A stretch of DNA of 17,620 nucleotides from an uncultured Bacillota bacterium (GTDB lineage: Bacteria > Bacillota > Clostridia > Peptostreptococcales > Anaerovoracaceae). This document shows positions 7,789-13,680 of the stretch, piece by piece; positions within the stretch are counted from its first letter, which is position 1, and each line of letters begins with the position of its first letter. The translations under genes and the position numbers were made by a program. The stretch is from the NCBI GenBank assembly GCA_958448635.1, contig CAUDEQ010000041.1, positions 1 to 17,620 of the forward strand, given 5' to 3'. A model generated the notes under the pieces. That model was not told the DNA's origin and ran no database searches. It saw nothing but the letters and a program-made list of their open reading frames with translations.

Positions 7789-8487
7789 ATGCCTAAAAGA
7801 GGTAAGAATTACAAAGAAGCGGTAAAAGCATACGACAAGGCTGAACTTCATGATCCTGAACAGGCTATGGAAATCGTCGTTAAGACTTCCAAGGCTAAGT
7901 TCGATGAAACAGTAGAAGTTCACACAAGACTGGGAGTAGACGGAAGACACGCCGACCAGCAGGTAAGAGGCGCCATCGTACTTCCTCACGGAACAGGTAA
8001 GGAAAAGAAGGTCCTGGTATTTGCAAAGGGACCAAAGGCAACTGAAGCGGAAGAAGCAGGCGCTGAATTCGTAGGAGCTGAAGAAATGGCTCAGAAGATT
8101 CAGAGCGAGAACTGGTTCGACTTCGACGTTGTTATTGCGACACCTGACATGATGGGTGTTGTAGGTAGACTGGGTAAGATCCTCGGACCTAAGGGTCTGA
8201 TGCCAAACCCTAAATCCGGAACAGTAACCATGGACGTAGCGAAAGCTATCCAGGAGGTTAAAGCAGGTAAGGTTGAATATCGTCTTGACAAGACAAACAT
8301 CATCCATACACCTATAGGCAAGGTATCCTTCGGACCTGAAAAGCTGACTGACAACTTCAACGCACTTATCGATGCGATAATCAAGGCTAAGCCTGCAGCA
8401 GCAAAGGGTCAGTACATGAAGAGTGTAACCGTTGCTTCAACCATGGGTCCCGGAGTAAAGATCAACCCTATGAGACTTGGTCAGTAA
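7789..8487 (+). CDS. rplA: 50S ribosomal protein L1
   Basis: A 232-residue L1, the protein of the mobile L1 stalk at the ribosomal E site and the usual translational repressor of the rplK-rplA mRNA. Family motifs are clear: MPKRGKNYKEA at the start, VRGAIVLPHGTGKEKKVLVFAKG, GRLGKILGPKGLMPNPKSGTV and a C-terminal TMGPGVKINP. A perfect AGGAGG lies 8 bases before the ATG. Length is standard. Confidence 0.97.
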   Translation: MPKRGKNYKEAVKAYDKAELHDPEQAMEIVVKTSKAKFDETVEVHTRLGVDGRHADQQVRGAIVLPHGTGKEKKVLVFAKGPKATEAEEAGAEFVGAEEMAQKIQSENWFDFDVVIATPDMMGVVGRLGKILGPKGLMPNPKSGTVTMDVAKAIQEVKAGKVEYRLDKTNIIHTPIGKVSFGPEKLTDNFNALIDAIIKAKPAAAKGQYMKSVTVASTMGPGVKINPMRLGQ

Positions 8488-8549
8488 CGTGATCGTAGCT
8501 ATACGGAGAGATCGGCTGATAATTTAAAATCGGTTAATTGAATAAGAAA

Positions 8550-8652
8550 GTTAACAACCGGAGACAGCAGGGGGATATTCCTTAATAATCCTGCCGAGGT
8601 ACAATGTAAATATATGTGCCTTGCTGTCCCATGTGATGGCAGGGCGTTTTTA
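8550..8652 (+). ncRNA. L10 leader RNA with transcription attenuator
   Basis: The 224-base rplA-rplJ gap contains the conserved ribosomal protein L10 leader pattern: AACCGGAGACAGCAGG (about 8555-8570), TCCTGCCGAGG (8589-8599) and GTGCCTTGCTGTCCC (8616-8630). GACAGCAGG can pair with CCTTGCTGTC, with one bulge, to form the L10-binding/antiterminator fold. The latter segment is also the 5' arm of a terminator hairpin (8618-8644) followed by TTTTTAT. Free L10 or L10-L12 complex would set how much transcription reaches rplJ and rplL. Confidence 0.88.
8618..8652 (+). terminator. Attenuator terminator of the L10 leader
   Basis: GCCTTGC at 8618-8624 pairs with GCAGGGC at 8638-8644, with further weak inner pairs, followed by G and a T run at 8646-8650. 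It shares its 5' arm with the alternative leader fold, as expected for conditional termination. Confidence 0.8.
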
Positions 8653-8711
8653 TAGCGTACCTGATCTGCAGCGAAGGCTGCAACAATATTTAGAAAGGAG
8701 AACGCACGATA

Positions 8712-9203
8712 ATGAAAGAAGCTCACAAGCAGAAACAGGTAATTATCGACGAGATCAAAGATAAATTTGAAAGAGCTGAATCTGCTGTAGTTATCGATTA
8801 CATCGGTATTACAGTGGCACAGGCAGATGCTATGAGAAAGAAGCTTCGTGAGGCTAATGTGGACTACACTGTTTACAAGAACACTCTCGTTAAGAGAGCC
8901 ATCGCCGGAACTGAGTATGAAGCTCTGGGCGAAGTTCTGGAAGGACCAAGTGGATTCGCATTCAGCTATGACGATGCTACAGCACCTGCAAGAGTACTGA
9001 ACGACGCTATCAAGGAATACAAGAAAATGGAATTCAAGGGTGGCGTTGTGGAAGGAGCTGTTTACAACAAGGATGATATCCAGGCTATCGCAGCAATCCC
9101 TTCAAGAGACGTACTCATTTCCAAGTTTATGGGAAGCATCCAGTCACCTATCGCAAACTTTGCGAGAGTGGTACAGCAGATCGCAGAATCAAAGGAAGCA
9201 TAG
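8712..9203 (+). CDS. rplJ: 50S ribosomal protein L10
   Basis: A 163-residue L10 that anchors the L7/L12 dimers on the ribosomal stalk. The N-terminal rRNA-binding half shows AESAVVIDYIGITVAQADAMRKKLR and YTVYKNTLVKRA. The C-terminal half ends in a helix that would carry L12 dimers (SPIANFARVVQQIAE). An AAGGAG site lies at 8695-8700. The gene sits downstream of its own leader attenuator and upstream of rplL, as in most bacteria. Confidence 0.96.
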   Translation: MKEAHKQKQVIIDEIKDKFERAESAVVIDYIGITVAQADAMRKKLREANVDYTVYKNTLVKRAIAGTEYEALGEVLEGPSGFAFSYDDATAPARVLNDAIKEYKKMEFKGGVVEGAVYNKDDIQAIAAIPSRDVLISKFMGSIQSPIANFARVVQQIAESKEA

Positions 9204-9253
9204 GAAGAAGCTACTTTGTATCGGATTGCGAGCTGGTAGGCTCAATGTCGGAG

Positions 9254-9277
9254 GTGCGGCGCCAAGGCGCAGCGCAC
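9254..9277 (+). other. GC-rich hairpin between rplJ and rplL
   Basis: GTGCG plus GCGCC (9254-9263) pair with GGCGC (9266-9270) and CGCAC (9273-9277), leaving a 2-base loop and an AG bulge. The element is much more GC-rich than its surroundings and has no T run. It could be an RNA processing or stabilising hairpin that helps give the excess of L12 over L10; that role is inferred. Confidence 0.5.
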
Positions 9278-9342
9278 TTTACGGAACATCGTTTTAATTG
9301 AAGATAACTTTTATTAAAAAATAAGTATAAAGGAGAAATAAA

Positions 9343-9708
9343 ATGAATAAAGAACAGATCATCGAAGCTATAAAAGAGATGTCAGTTATGGAACTCAACG
9401 AGCTGGTTAAGGCTTGTGAAGAAGAATTCGGCGTATCCGCAGCAGCAGGCGTTGTAGTTGCAGCAGCAGGCGGCGAAGCAGCAGAAGAAGAAGAACAGAC
9501 TGAATTCACAGTAGTTCTGAAGGAAGTTGGCGCAGAAAAGATCAAGGTTATCAAGGCTGTAAGAGAGATCACAGGTCTTGGACTGAAGGAAGCAAAGGAA
9601 CTGGTAGACGGAGCTCCTTCAAACCTGAAGGAAGGCTGCGAAAAGGCAGAAGCAGAAGGCTACAAGGCTCAGCTGGAAGAAGTTGGCGCAGTAGTAGAGC
9701 TGAAATAA
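9343..9708 (+). CDS. rplL: 50S ribosomal protein L7/L12
   Basis: A 121-residue acidic stalk protein that recruits translational GTPases. The N-terminal dimerisation domain (IKEMSVMELNELVKACEEEFGV) is followed by an Ala/Gly/Glu hinge near residues 36-52. The C-terminal domain has TEFTVVLKEVGAEKIKVIK, VREITGLGLKEAKELVDGAP and LEEVGAVVELK. The 139-base gap after rplJ ends in an AAAGGAG site. Codon use is strongly biased (GAA, GCA, AAG), as expected for a very highly expressed gene. Transcription then stops at a terminator, and rpoB does not follow. Confidence 0.97.
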   Translation: MNKEQIIEAIKEMSVMELNELVKACEEEFGVSAAAGVVVAAAGGEAAEEEEQTEFTVVLKEVGAEKIKVIKAVREITGLGLKEAKELVDGAPSNLKEGCEKAEAEGYKAQLEEVGAVVELK

Positions 9709-9736
9709 GTCGGCTTAATATTAATAAAACTGTCAG

Positions 9737-9763
9737 GCGGATGGGAAACCATCCGCTTTTTTC
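9737..9763 (+). terminator. Intrinsic terminator after rplL
   Basis: A perfect 8-bp stem, GCGGATGG with CCATCCGC, is closed by a GAAA tetraloop and followed by six T. It is 28 bases after the rplL stop and ends the ribosomal transcription unit. Confidence 0.94.
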
Positions 9764-9764
9764 T

Positions 9765-9793
9765 TTGACAGAGCCGGGAAAAGAACGTAAAAT
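9765..9793 (+). promoter_or_regulatory. Sigma-A-like promoter just after the rplL terminator
   Basis: TTGACA (9765-9770) and TAAAAT (9788-9793) are spaced by 17 bases. No protein gene follows within 900 bases, but a terminator hairpin sits at 9847-9880, so the expected product is a short RNA of about 80 bases. Confidence 0.6.
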
Positions 9794-9799
9794 AGGTGC

Positions 9800-9880
9800 T
9801 ATGTCGACATGTGGCCATCATATATAAGGATGGAATACAGAAAATCAAGCCTTGTTCAATTTTAATTGAGCAGGGCTTTT
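9800..9880 (+). ncRNA. Candidate small RNA (promoter to terminator, no clear ORF)
   Basis: This is the segment between the promoter at 9765-9793 and a hairpin terminator. The 14-bp stem AAGCCTTGTTCAAT (9847-9860) pairs with ATTGAGCAGGGCTT (9865-9878, including G-U pairs) and leads into TTTTATATT. An 8-codon ORF starting at the ATG near 9803 (MSTCGHHI) is possible but has no convincing ribosome binding site. The RNA matches no family I can name. The hairpin could instead be a second, back-up terminator for rplL. Confidence 0.4.
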
Positions 9881-9883
9881 ATA
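9847..9883 (+). terminator. Hairpin terminator downstream of the rplL region
   Basis: A 14-bp stem with a TTTA loop and a short, imperfect T tail (TTTTATATT). It would end the candidate small RNA or act as a back-up to the rplL terminator. Confidence 0.7.
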
Positions 9884-10140
9884 TTACATGAGAAAAGCGG
9901 GAGCGTTTCTTACGAGCGGCAAGGACTGTGCATACAGAAAAAGCTTCTCTTGACGCCTCTGTAAAATTCAAAAATGAATAATAAGCTAAAAATAGATTGG
10001 CTTACAATACAATATTGATTTAAAAGGTAAATAATTATTTTAAAATGAAAAAAAGTAAACGGCGGAAAATAAATTGTTATATAAATATAAACGTTGAAAT
10101 TTGAACGATAGAAGAAATGTAGAAAATATTTGCCTTCAAG
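9884..10140. other. Gene-free AT-rich stretch upstream of the first sigma-54 promoter
   Basis: I see no protein or RNA gene here. The stretch contains a small imperfect hairpin near 9889-9910, TGCATACAGAA at 9929-9939 (the inverse of a motif found again at 10469), a perfect palindrome AAATAATTATTT at 10029-10040, and a near-palindrome CGTTGAAATTTGAACG at 10092-10107 about 35 bases before the -24 element. Such sites are where an NtrC-type activator would bind, but no motif is established. Confidence 0.4.
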
Positions 10141-10157
10141 TTGGCATATTGATTGCT
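10141..10157 (+). promoter_or_regulatory. Sigma-54 (-24/-12) promoter P1
   Basis: TTGGCATATTGATTGCT has GG at 10143-10144 and GC at 10155-10156, the exact spacing required by RpoN, and matches the TTGGCA and TTGC consensus halves. Transcription would start near 10168. It precedes a ribosome binding site and a 7-codon ORF. An NtrC-family regulator is encoded at 15640-17034, which supports the call. Confidence 0.78.
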
Positions 10158-10209
10158 TAATAGATAGGCAAACAGAGATAGTATTAGTGCGTTGGAGGGT
10201 AATTATAAA

Positions 10210-10233
10210 ATGACTGAAAATAAAGCCTGCTAA
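10210..10233 (+). CDS. Possible 7-residue leader peptide
   Basis: This small ORF encodes MTENKAC. It has a good ribosome binding site, GGAGGG at 10194-10199, with about 10 bases of spacing, and lies some 40 bases after the predicted P1 start site. Its last codons and stop lie inside the 5' arm of the terminator at 10222-10270, so translation of this ORF would interfere with that hairpin, as in attenuation. It could equally be the surviving start of a gene displaced by the repeat-like block that follows. No function is claimed for the peptide. Confidence 0.35.
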   Translation: MTENKAC

Positions 10234-10270
10234 GAAAATTTCTCTTGACTTTCCTTAGCAGGTTTTATTT
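10222..10270 (+). terminator. Terminator/attenuator hairpin after the mini-ORF
   Basis: CCTGCTAAG (10226-10234) pairs perfectly with CTTAGCAGG (10254-10262). Outer AAAG/TTTT pairs extend the stem to 13 bp, and a T-rich tail (TTTTATTTCC, then six T at 10273-10278) follows. The T tail at one side and A tract at the other could make it work on both strands. It would stop most P1 transcripts at about 100 bases. Confidence 0.7.
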
Positions 10271-10282
10271 CCTTTTTTGTTT

Positions 10283-10440
10283 GGCTGTCGGGACTTGAAC
10301 CTACGGAGTAGGTGAAAAGGACTGCGGATTTTCCCAAAGAGCCGGAGGCGATTTGTTGGAAAATGCGACAGCGAAGTGAGCTTGCCGACTGTAGGCAAGC
10401 GACCGTAGGAGTGAGACGGCAACGCCGTTGAACGTTGCCG
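10283..10440. repeat. Hairpin-array repeat-like block with a tRNA T-arm-like end
   Basis: On the minus strand, 10304-10283 reads like the 3' end of a tRNA, with GGTTCAAGTCC typical of a T arm, but the T stem is imperfect and no D or anticodon arm is present. Perfect inverted repeats then follow in series: CCTAC/GTAGG (10300-10312), ATTTTCC/GGAAAAT (10328-10364), GCTTGCC/GGCAAGC (10380-10400) and CGGCAACG/CGTTGCCG (10417-10440). The block is more GC-rich than its flanks. A 63-codon minus-strand ORF through it (10446-10255) is arginine- and serine-rich and looks non-coding. It resembles a dispersed palindromic element or scar carried with a tRNA end. Confidence 0.5.
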
Positions 10441-10468
10441 GAGCAATTATAGCCTTAAAAAGGAAATA

Positions 10469-10502
10469 TTCTGCATACATAGGAAATAAATTTCATGCAG
10501 AA
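10469..10502. promoter_or_regulatory. Inverted repeat, candidate activator (enhancer) site
   Basis: TTCTGCAT at 10469-10476 is repeated in inverse as ATGCAGAA at 10495-10502, with half-site centres 26 bases apart. It lies about 105-140 bases before the -24 element of P2, a usual distance for an NtrC-type enhancer. A related half-site is at 9929-9939. Confidence 0.45.
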
Positions 10503-10555
10503 CAAGGAAAAAATATTCTTCTTGTTTTATCCCGGTGCATTCACAAGGGGCAGAA

Positions 10556-10571
10556 GGCTTGAAATCAAGCC
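10556..10571. promoter_or_regulatory. Perfect palindrome, candidate regulator site
   Basis: GGCTTGAAATCAAGCC is two 7-base arms around AA, 33 bases before the second sigma-54 promoter. It could bind a dimeric regulator; the 2-base centre makes an RNA hairpin less likely. Confidence 0.4.
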
Positions 10572-10603
10572 GTTTATTGATAAAATAAATATTTTTATTA
10601 GTG

Positions 10604-10620
10604 TTGGCATGAACATTGCT
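10604..10620 (+). promoter_or_regulatory. Sigma-54 (-24/-12) promoter P2 for the permease operon
   Basis: TTGGCATGAACATTGCT has GG at 10606-10607 and GC at 10618-10619 with exact RpoN spacing. It shares TTGGCAT and ATTGCT with P1. The predicted start near 10631 gives a leader of about 67 bases before the permease at 10698. Confidence 0.82.
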
Positions 10621-10697
10621 CTTATTAATGGCATAAAGCCAAATAAATGGCTGCATAACAATCGGTGCAATTATTATTTTATTATGAGGTGAGAGTT

Positions 10698-12143
10698 ATG
10701 AGTCAAAACAACGGAAGACAAGAACTTCAAAAATCCCTTGGTATGAAAGACGTACTGGCATTAGCGTTCGGTACTATGATCGGCTGGGGATGGATCATGC
10801 TTGCCGGATCCTGGGTAGGAAACGGCGGCTCCGTCGGTGCAATGTTAGCATTTGTTTTAGGCGGCATAATGTCCATATTCGTAGGGCTTACTTATGCAGA
10901 ACTTACTCCGGCATTGCCGCTGGCGGGTGGAGAGTTAGTATTCTCATTTAGAGCTATGGGATACAACGCTTCATGGTTTACAGGCTGGATGATAACATTA
11001 GCCTACATAGGCGTAGCAGCATGGGAAGGTCCTGCTTTGGCTAATGCGTTAGGATTCCTGTTTGCCGGTCTTTTACCTGATCTTGGGGTTTTATATGAAT
11101 TACAAGGTTCAGAGGTTACGGGAATGTTCCTATTGATAGGGTGCGTAGGAGCTGTGATCATGACCATCTTGAATTACAGAGGAGCTAAGGCATCAGCTAT
11201 TTTCCAGACTACTGCAACTGTTGCGATGGCTATCGGCGGTATCGCATTCTTCGTTAGCGGAGTAACAACAGGTGATCTGCAGAATATGCAGCCAATATTC
11301 ACAGATGGTGCAGGTTTCGTAGCAGTTGTACTTGCTGTTCCTGCAATGTTCGTAGGATTTGACGTTATCCCGCAGGCGGCAGAAGAAATGAATATACCGC
11401 TTGGTAAGATCGGTAAAGTTATGATCATTTCCATCGTTATGGCTGCAACATGGTATATCATCATGATCATAGGAACTGCTATGTCAACACCTGGTGATGT
11501 GCTTTACAGCTATGTCAACGACCCAAGTTCTGTTCCTGTAGCTAATTGCTTCGCATATGCGCTGGGCAACCCTGTTTGGGGTAAAGTAATGATAATCGCG
11601 GCTATGTGCGGTATCCTGACTTCATGGAACGGATTTATCGTAGGTGCTTCAAGAGTTATCTTCTCAATGGCGAGATCTAAGATGCTGCCTGAAATATTTG
11701 CTAAAGTACACCCTAAGTACGGTTCACCGACAGCAGCTATTCTGCTGGTAGGTGTGGTCACAACTTTATCTCCGCTTCTCGGCAAGAGTGCCCTTGGCTG
11801 GTTTGTAAATGCCGCAGCATTCGGTACAGTTGTAGCATACTTCATGGTATCATTGTCATTCCTGATCCTCCTCAAGAAGGAGCCTGATCTGGAAAGACCG
11901 TTCAAAGTAAAGGGCGGAGTTGTCATAGGTATCCTTGCAGTTGCAGTTGCTCTCTTCATGGCATCACTGTATCTGCCGATCTACAGTCCTACACCGCTTG
12001 CACCTGTTGAGTGGGGTCTTGTTGGAGGATGGATCGTTATCGGCATAATCCTGTTCATAATCAACAAGATGGGCAAGAACGGTAAAACACCTATTGAAGA
12101 AACTGAGTACCTTATGTTTGGTGACAAATACAAGAGGTTCTAA
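10698..12143 (+). CDS. APC-superfamily amino acid/amine permease (first of a tandem pair)
   Basis: A 481-residue membrane transporter with about 12 hydrophobic helices, of the amino acid-polyamine-organocation (APC) superfamily. The substrate-site glycine motif of TM1 is present as FGTMIGWGWIM near residues 25-35. Other conserved blocks are PLAGGELVFSFRAMG, VPAMFVGFDVIPQAAEEMN and LTSWNGFIVGASRVIFSMARSKMLP. I use the ATG at 10698, with GAGGTGAG just upstream, rather than an in-frame ATG 33 bases earlier that has no ribosome binding site. The gene lies directly downstream of sigma-54 promoter P2. Its closest visible relative is the next gene. The substrate is not decidable from sequence; the linked solute-binding-type sensor suggests an amino acid or amine. 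Confidence 0.88.
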   Translation: MSQNNGRQELQKSLGMKDVLALAFGTMIGWGWIMLAGSWVGNGGSVGAMLAFVLGGIMSIFVGLTYAELTPALPLAGGELVFSFRAMGYNASWFTGWMITLAYIGVAAWEGPALANALGFLFAGLLPDLGVLYELQGSEVTGMFLLIGCVGAVIMTILNYRGAKASAIFQTTATVAMAIGGIAFFVSGVTTGDLQNMQPIFTDGAGFVAVVLAVPAMFVGFDVIPQAAEEMNIPLGKIGKVMIISIVMAATWYIIMIIGTAMSTPGDVLYSYVNDPSSVPVANCFAYALGNPVWGKVMIIAAMCGILTSWNGFIVGASRVIFSMARSKMLPEIFAKVHPKYGSPTAAILLVGVVTTLSPLLGKSALGWFVNAAAFGTVVAYFMVSLSFLILLKKEPDLERPFKVKGGVVIGILAVAVALFMASLYLPIYSPTPLAPVEWGLVGGWIVIGIILFIINKMGKNGKTPIEETEYLMFGDKYKRF

Positions 12144-12163
12144 AGGGAAACTATTTTAAATCC

Positions 12164-12192
12164 TTTTCAAAAAAATAAATCCTTTGTATAAT
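12164..12192 (+). promoter_or_regulatory. Weak sigma-A-like promoter between the two permeases
   Basis: TATAAT (12187-12192) has a poor -35, TTTTCA (12164-12169), at 17 bases. It could allow separate basal expression of the second permease and the regulators, but the hairpin at 12190-12216 begins inside the -10 box, so the call is weak. Confidence 0.3.
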
Positions 12193-12222
12193 GGAGTAGT
12201 ATAAAACTGCTCCATTATTATT
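12190..12222 (+). terminator. Hairpin between the permeases, weak terminator or attenuator
   Basis: AATGGAGTAG (12190-12199) pairs with CTGCTCCATT (12207-12216, one G-U), followed by ATTATTTATA, a poor T tail. It may partly terminate transcripts after the first permease, lowering expression of the second permease and the two regulators. Confidence 0.5.
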
Positions 12223-12246
12223 TATATCAAACAGTTGGTAATCATT

Positions 12247-13680
12247 ATGAAGGAAAGCGGAAATAAATTAAGTAAAGTAATCGGAAGAACAGACATAATT
12301 GCCATTGGATTCGGGACTATGGTGGGATGGAGCTGGATCGTCATGGCTGCATCATGGGTAAATGAAGCAGGCTGGTTAGGTGCCTTAACTGCCTTCGCCA
12401 TAGGCGGTCTCATTATCCTTTCTATAGGCATTACCTATGGAGAACTTACAGCTGCGCTTCCTTTGGCAGGAGGTGAATTTGTTTTCGCCTATAGATCTAT
12501 GGGGAAAAATGCTGCATGGATCGTGGGATGGATCATGGCACTGGCTTATTTAGGTGTAGCTGCATGGGAAGGAATAGCACTTGCAACTGCTATAGACTTT
12601 GTTTTCCCTATCCCCGATGCAGTGCCTCTCTGGGAGATAGCAGGGCATCAAGTGTATTTGTCCTGGGCTCTTATGGGAAGTTTCGGTGCAGTAGTTATCA
12701 TGTTTCTTAATATTTTCGGTATAAGACCGGCAATACTGTTTCAAGTCATGGCAACGGCAGCTTTGATGATAATAGTGTTGATCATTTTCTTTGGAGGCAT
12801 AGTGTTCGGGAGTAAGGAAAATGTAGGAGAAACATTTGTTGACGGAGAAGGATTTTCATATGTTTTCCTAATGGTTCCGGCAATGTTGATAGGATTTGAC
12901 GTTATACCGCAGTCGGCTGAAGAGATGAATATCGGATCTAGAAACATAGGTAAAATGGTATTGGTATGCATCATTGCCAGCATGATCTGGTATTTCCTCT
13001 TGATAATTGGGATATCTCTTGCAGCACCTCTGGAAATCAGAGCTTCCGGCAAATTGCCGATTGCTGATATTGCGGCGTATATGTTCCATGGAGAGATCTT
13101 CTCGACAGTCGTTATCATAGGAGGTGTCTTTGGTATACTGACATCATGGAATGGCTTTTTTATTGGGGCAACACGTTTGATTTTCTCTATGGGTCGTGCG
13201 AAACTGTTACCTGAGATTTTTGGTAAGGTCCATAAGAAATACAAGTCTCCGTGGGCAGCATCTTTATTAATAGGAAGTATATGTGTCTTTTCTCCATTTT
13301 TAGGGATGAATGCCCTCCAATGGTTTGTTGATACAAGCTCTATGTGTGCACTTTTTTCATACATATTTGTAGTAATATCATTTTTGATCTTGAAGAAAAA
13401 AGAACCGGATCTGGCAAGACCGCTGGATATAAAAGGAGGCTTAAAGGTCGGTATCATTATTCTGATAGTTTCATGCTTGTATTTCATACTGTATTTGCAA
13501 GAAAGCCTTTTTGCCGTAAGTCTTGGTCCGGAATTTGTGATAACGATATCATGGTTGTTAGTTGGAGTATTGTTGACACTGCTGGCAAGGAAGACTAATA
13601 AAGAACTCTCTTGGGAACAGCAGGAATTATTGATTTTTGGTGAGCGTTTTGCCAGAAAGGGGGCCCGCTATGAAAAGTAA
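12247..13680 (+). CDS. APC-superfamily amino acid/amine permease (second of a tandem pair)
   Basis: A 477-residue APC-superfamily transporter, clearly paralogous to the previous gene. Shared blocks include FGTMVGWSWIV, LPLAGGEFVFAYRSMG, LGVAAWEG, MLIGFDVIPQSAEEMN, ILTSWNGFFIGATRLIFSMG and a common C-terminal (L/M)(I/M)FGE/D ending. Neither the TTG at 12235 nor the ATG at 12247 has a clear ribosome binding site; ATG 12247 aligns better with the N-terminus of the paralogue. Codon use is less biased and more AT-rich than in the first copy, suggesting lower expression. The gene overlaps the histidine kinase start by 11 bases, tying this transporter to the sensor. It may transport a related substrate or act as a co-sensor; the latter is speculation. 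Confidence 0.86.
   Translation: MKESGNKLSKVIGRTDIIAIGFGTMVGWSWIVMAASWVNEAGWLGALTAFAIGGLIILSIGITYGELTAALPLAGGEFVFAYRSMGKNAAWIVGWIMALAYLGVAAWEGIALATAIDFVFPIPDAVPLWEIAGHQVYLSWALMGSFGAVVIMFLNIFGIRPAILFQVMATAALMIIVLIIFFGGIVFGSKENVGETFVDGEGFSYVFLMVPAMLIGFDVIPQSAEEMNIGSRNIGKMVLVCIIASMIWYFLLIIGISLAAPLEIRASGKLPIADIAAYMFHGEIFSTVVIIGGVFGILTSWNGFFIGATRLIFSMGRAKLLPEIFGKVHKKYKSPWAASLLIGSICVFSPFLGMNALQWFVDTSSMCALFSYIFVVISFLILKKKEPDLARPLDIKGGLKVGIIILIVSCLYFILYLQESLFAVSLGPEFVITISWLLVGVLLTLLARKTNKELSWEQQELLIFGERFARKGARYEK

Noticed and set aside
7705..8307. Long minus-strand ORF opposite rplA (200 codons)
   Set aside because: It lies opposite rplA, a certain ribosomal protein gene, and its Ser/Phe/Cys-rich product is typical of antisense frames in biased coding sequence.
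9800..9880. CRISPR array or riboswitch after rplL
   Set aside because: No regularly spaced repeats occur anywhere in the window, and the segment matches no riboswitch core that I recognise.
9950..9982. Promoter with TTGACG -35
   Set aside because: At 17 bases the -10 would be AATGAA; the better AATAAT needs 21 bases. No gene follows closely.
10283..10304. A complete tRNA gene on the minus strand
   Set aside because: Only a T-arm and acceptor-like end is visible. The T stem has mismatches, and no D arm or anticodon arm can be formed in the preceding bases.
10255..10446. Minus-strand ORF of 63 codons in the hairpin-rich block
   Set aside because: Its sequence is Arg/Ser/Leu-rich with no domain pattern, and its codons simply follow the inverted repeats. 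It has no good ribosome binding site. The block is better explained as a repeat-like element.
10495..10692. Plus-strand ORF of 65 codons before the first permease
   Set aside because: It spans the candidate enhancer, the palindrome and sigma-54 promoter P2, has a weak ribosome binding site and no recognisable domain. A regulatory region is the better reading.
12741..13487. Minus-strand ORF of 248 codons inside the second permease
   Set aside because: It is a shadow of a clear APC permease frame, with no domain pattern and no ribosome binding site.
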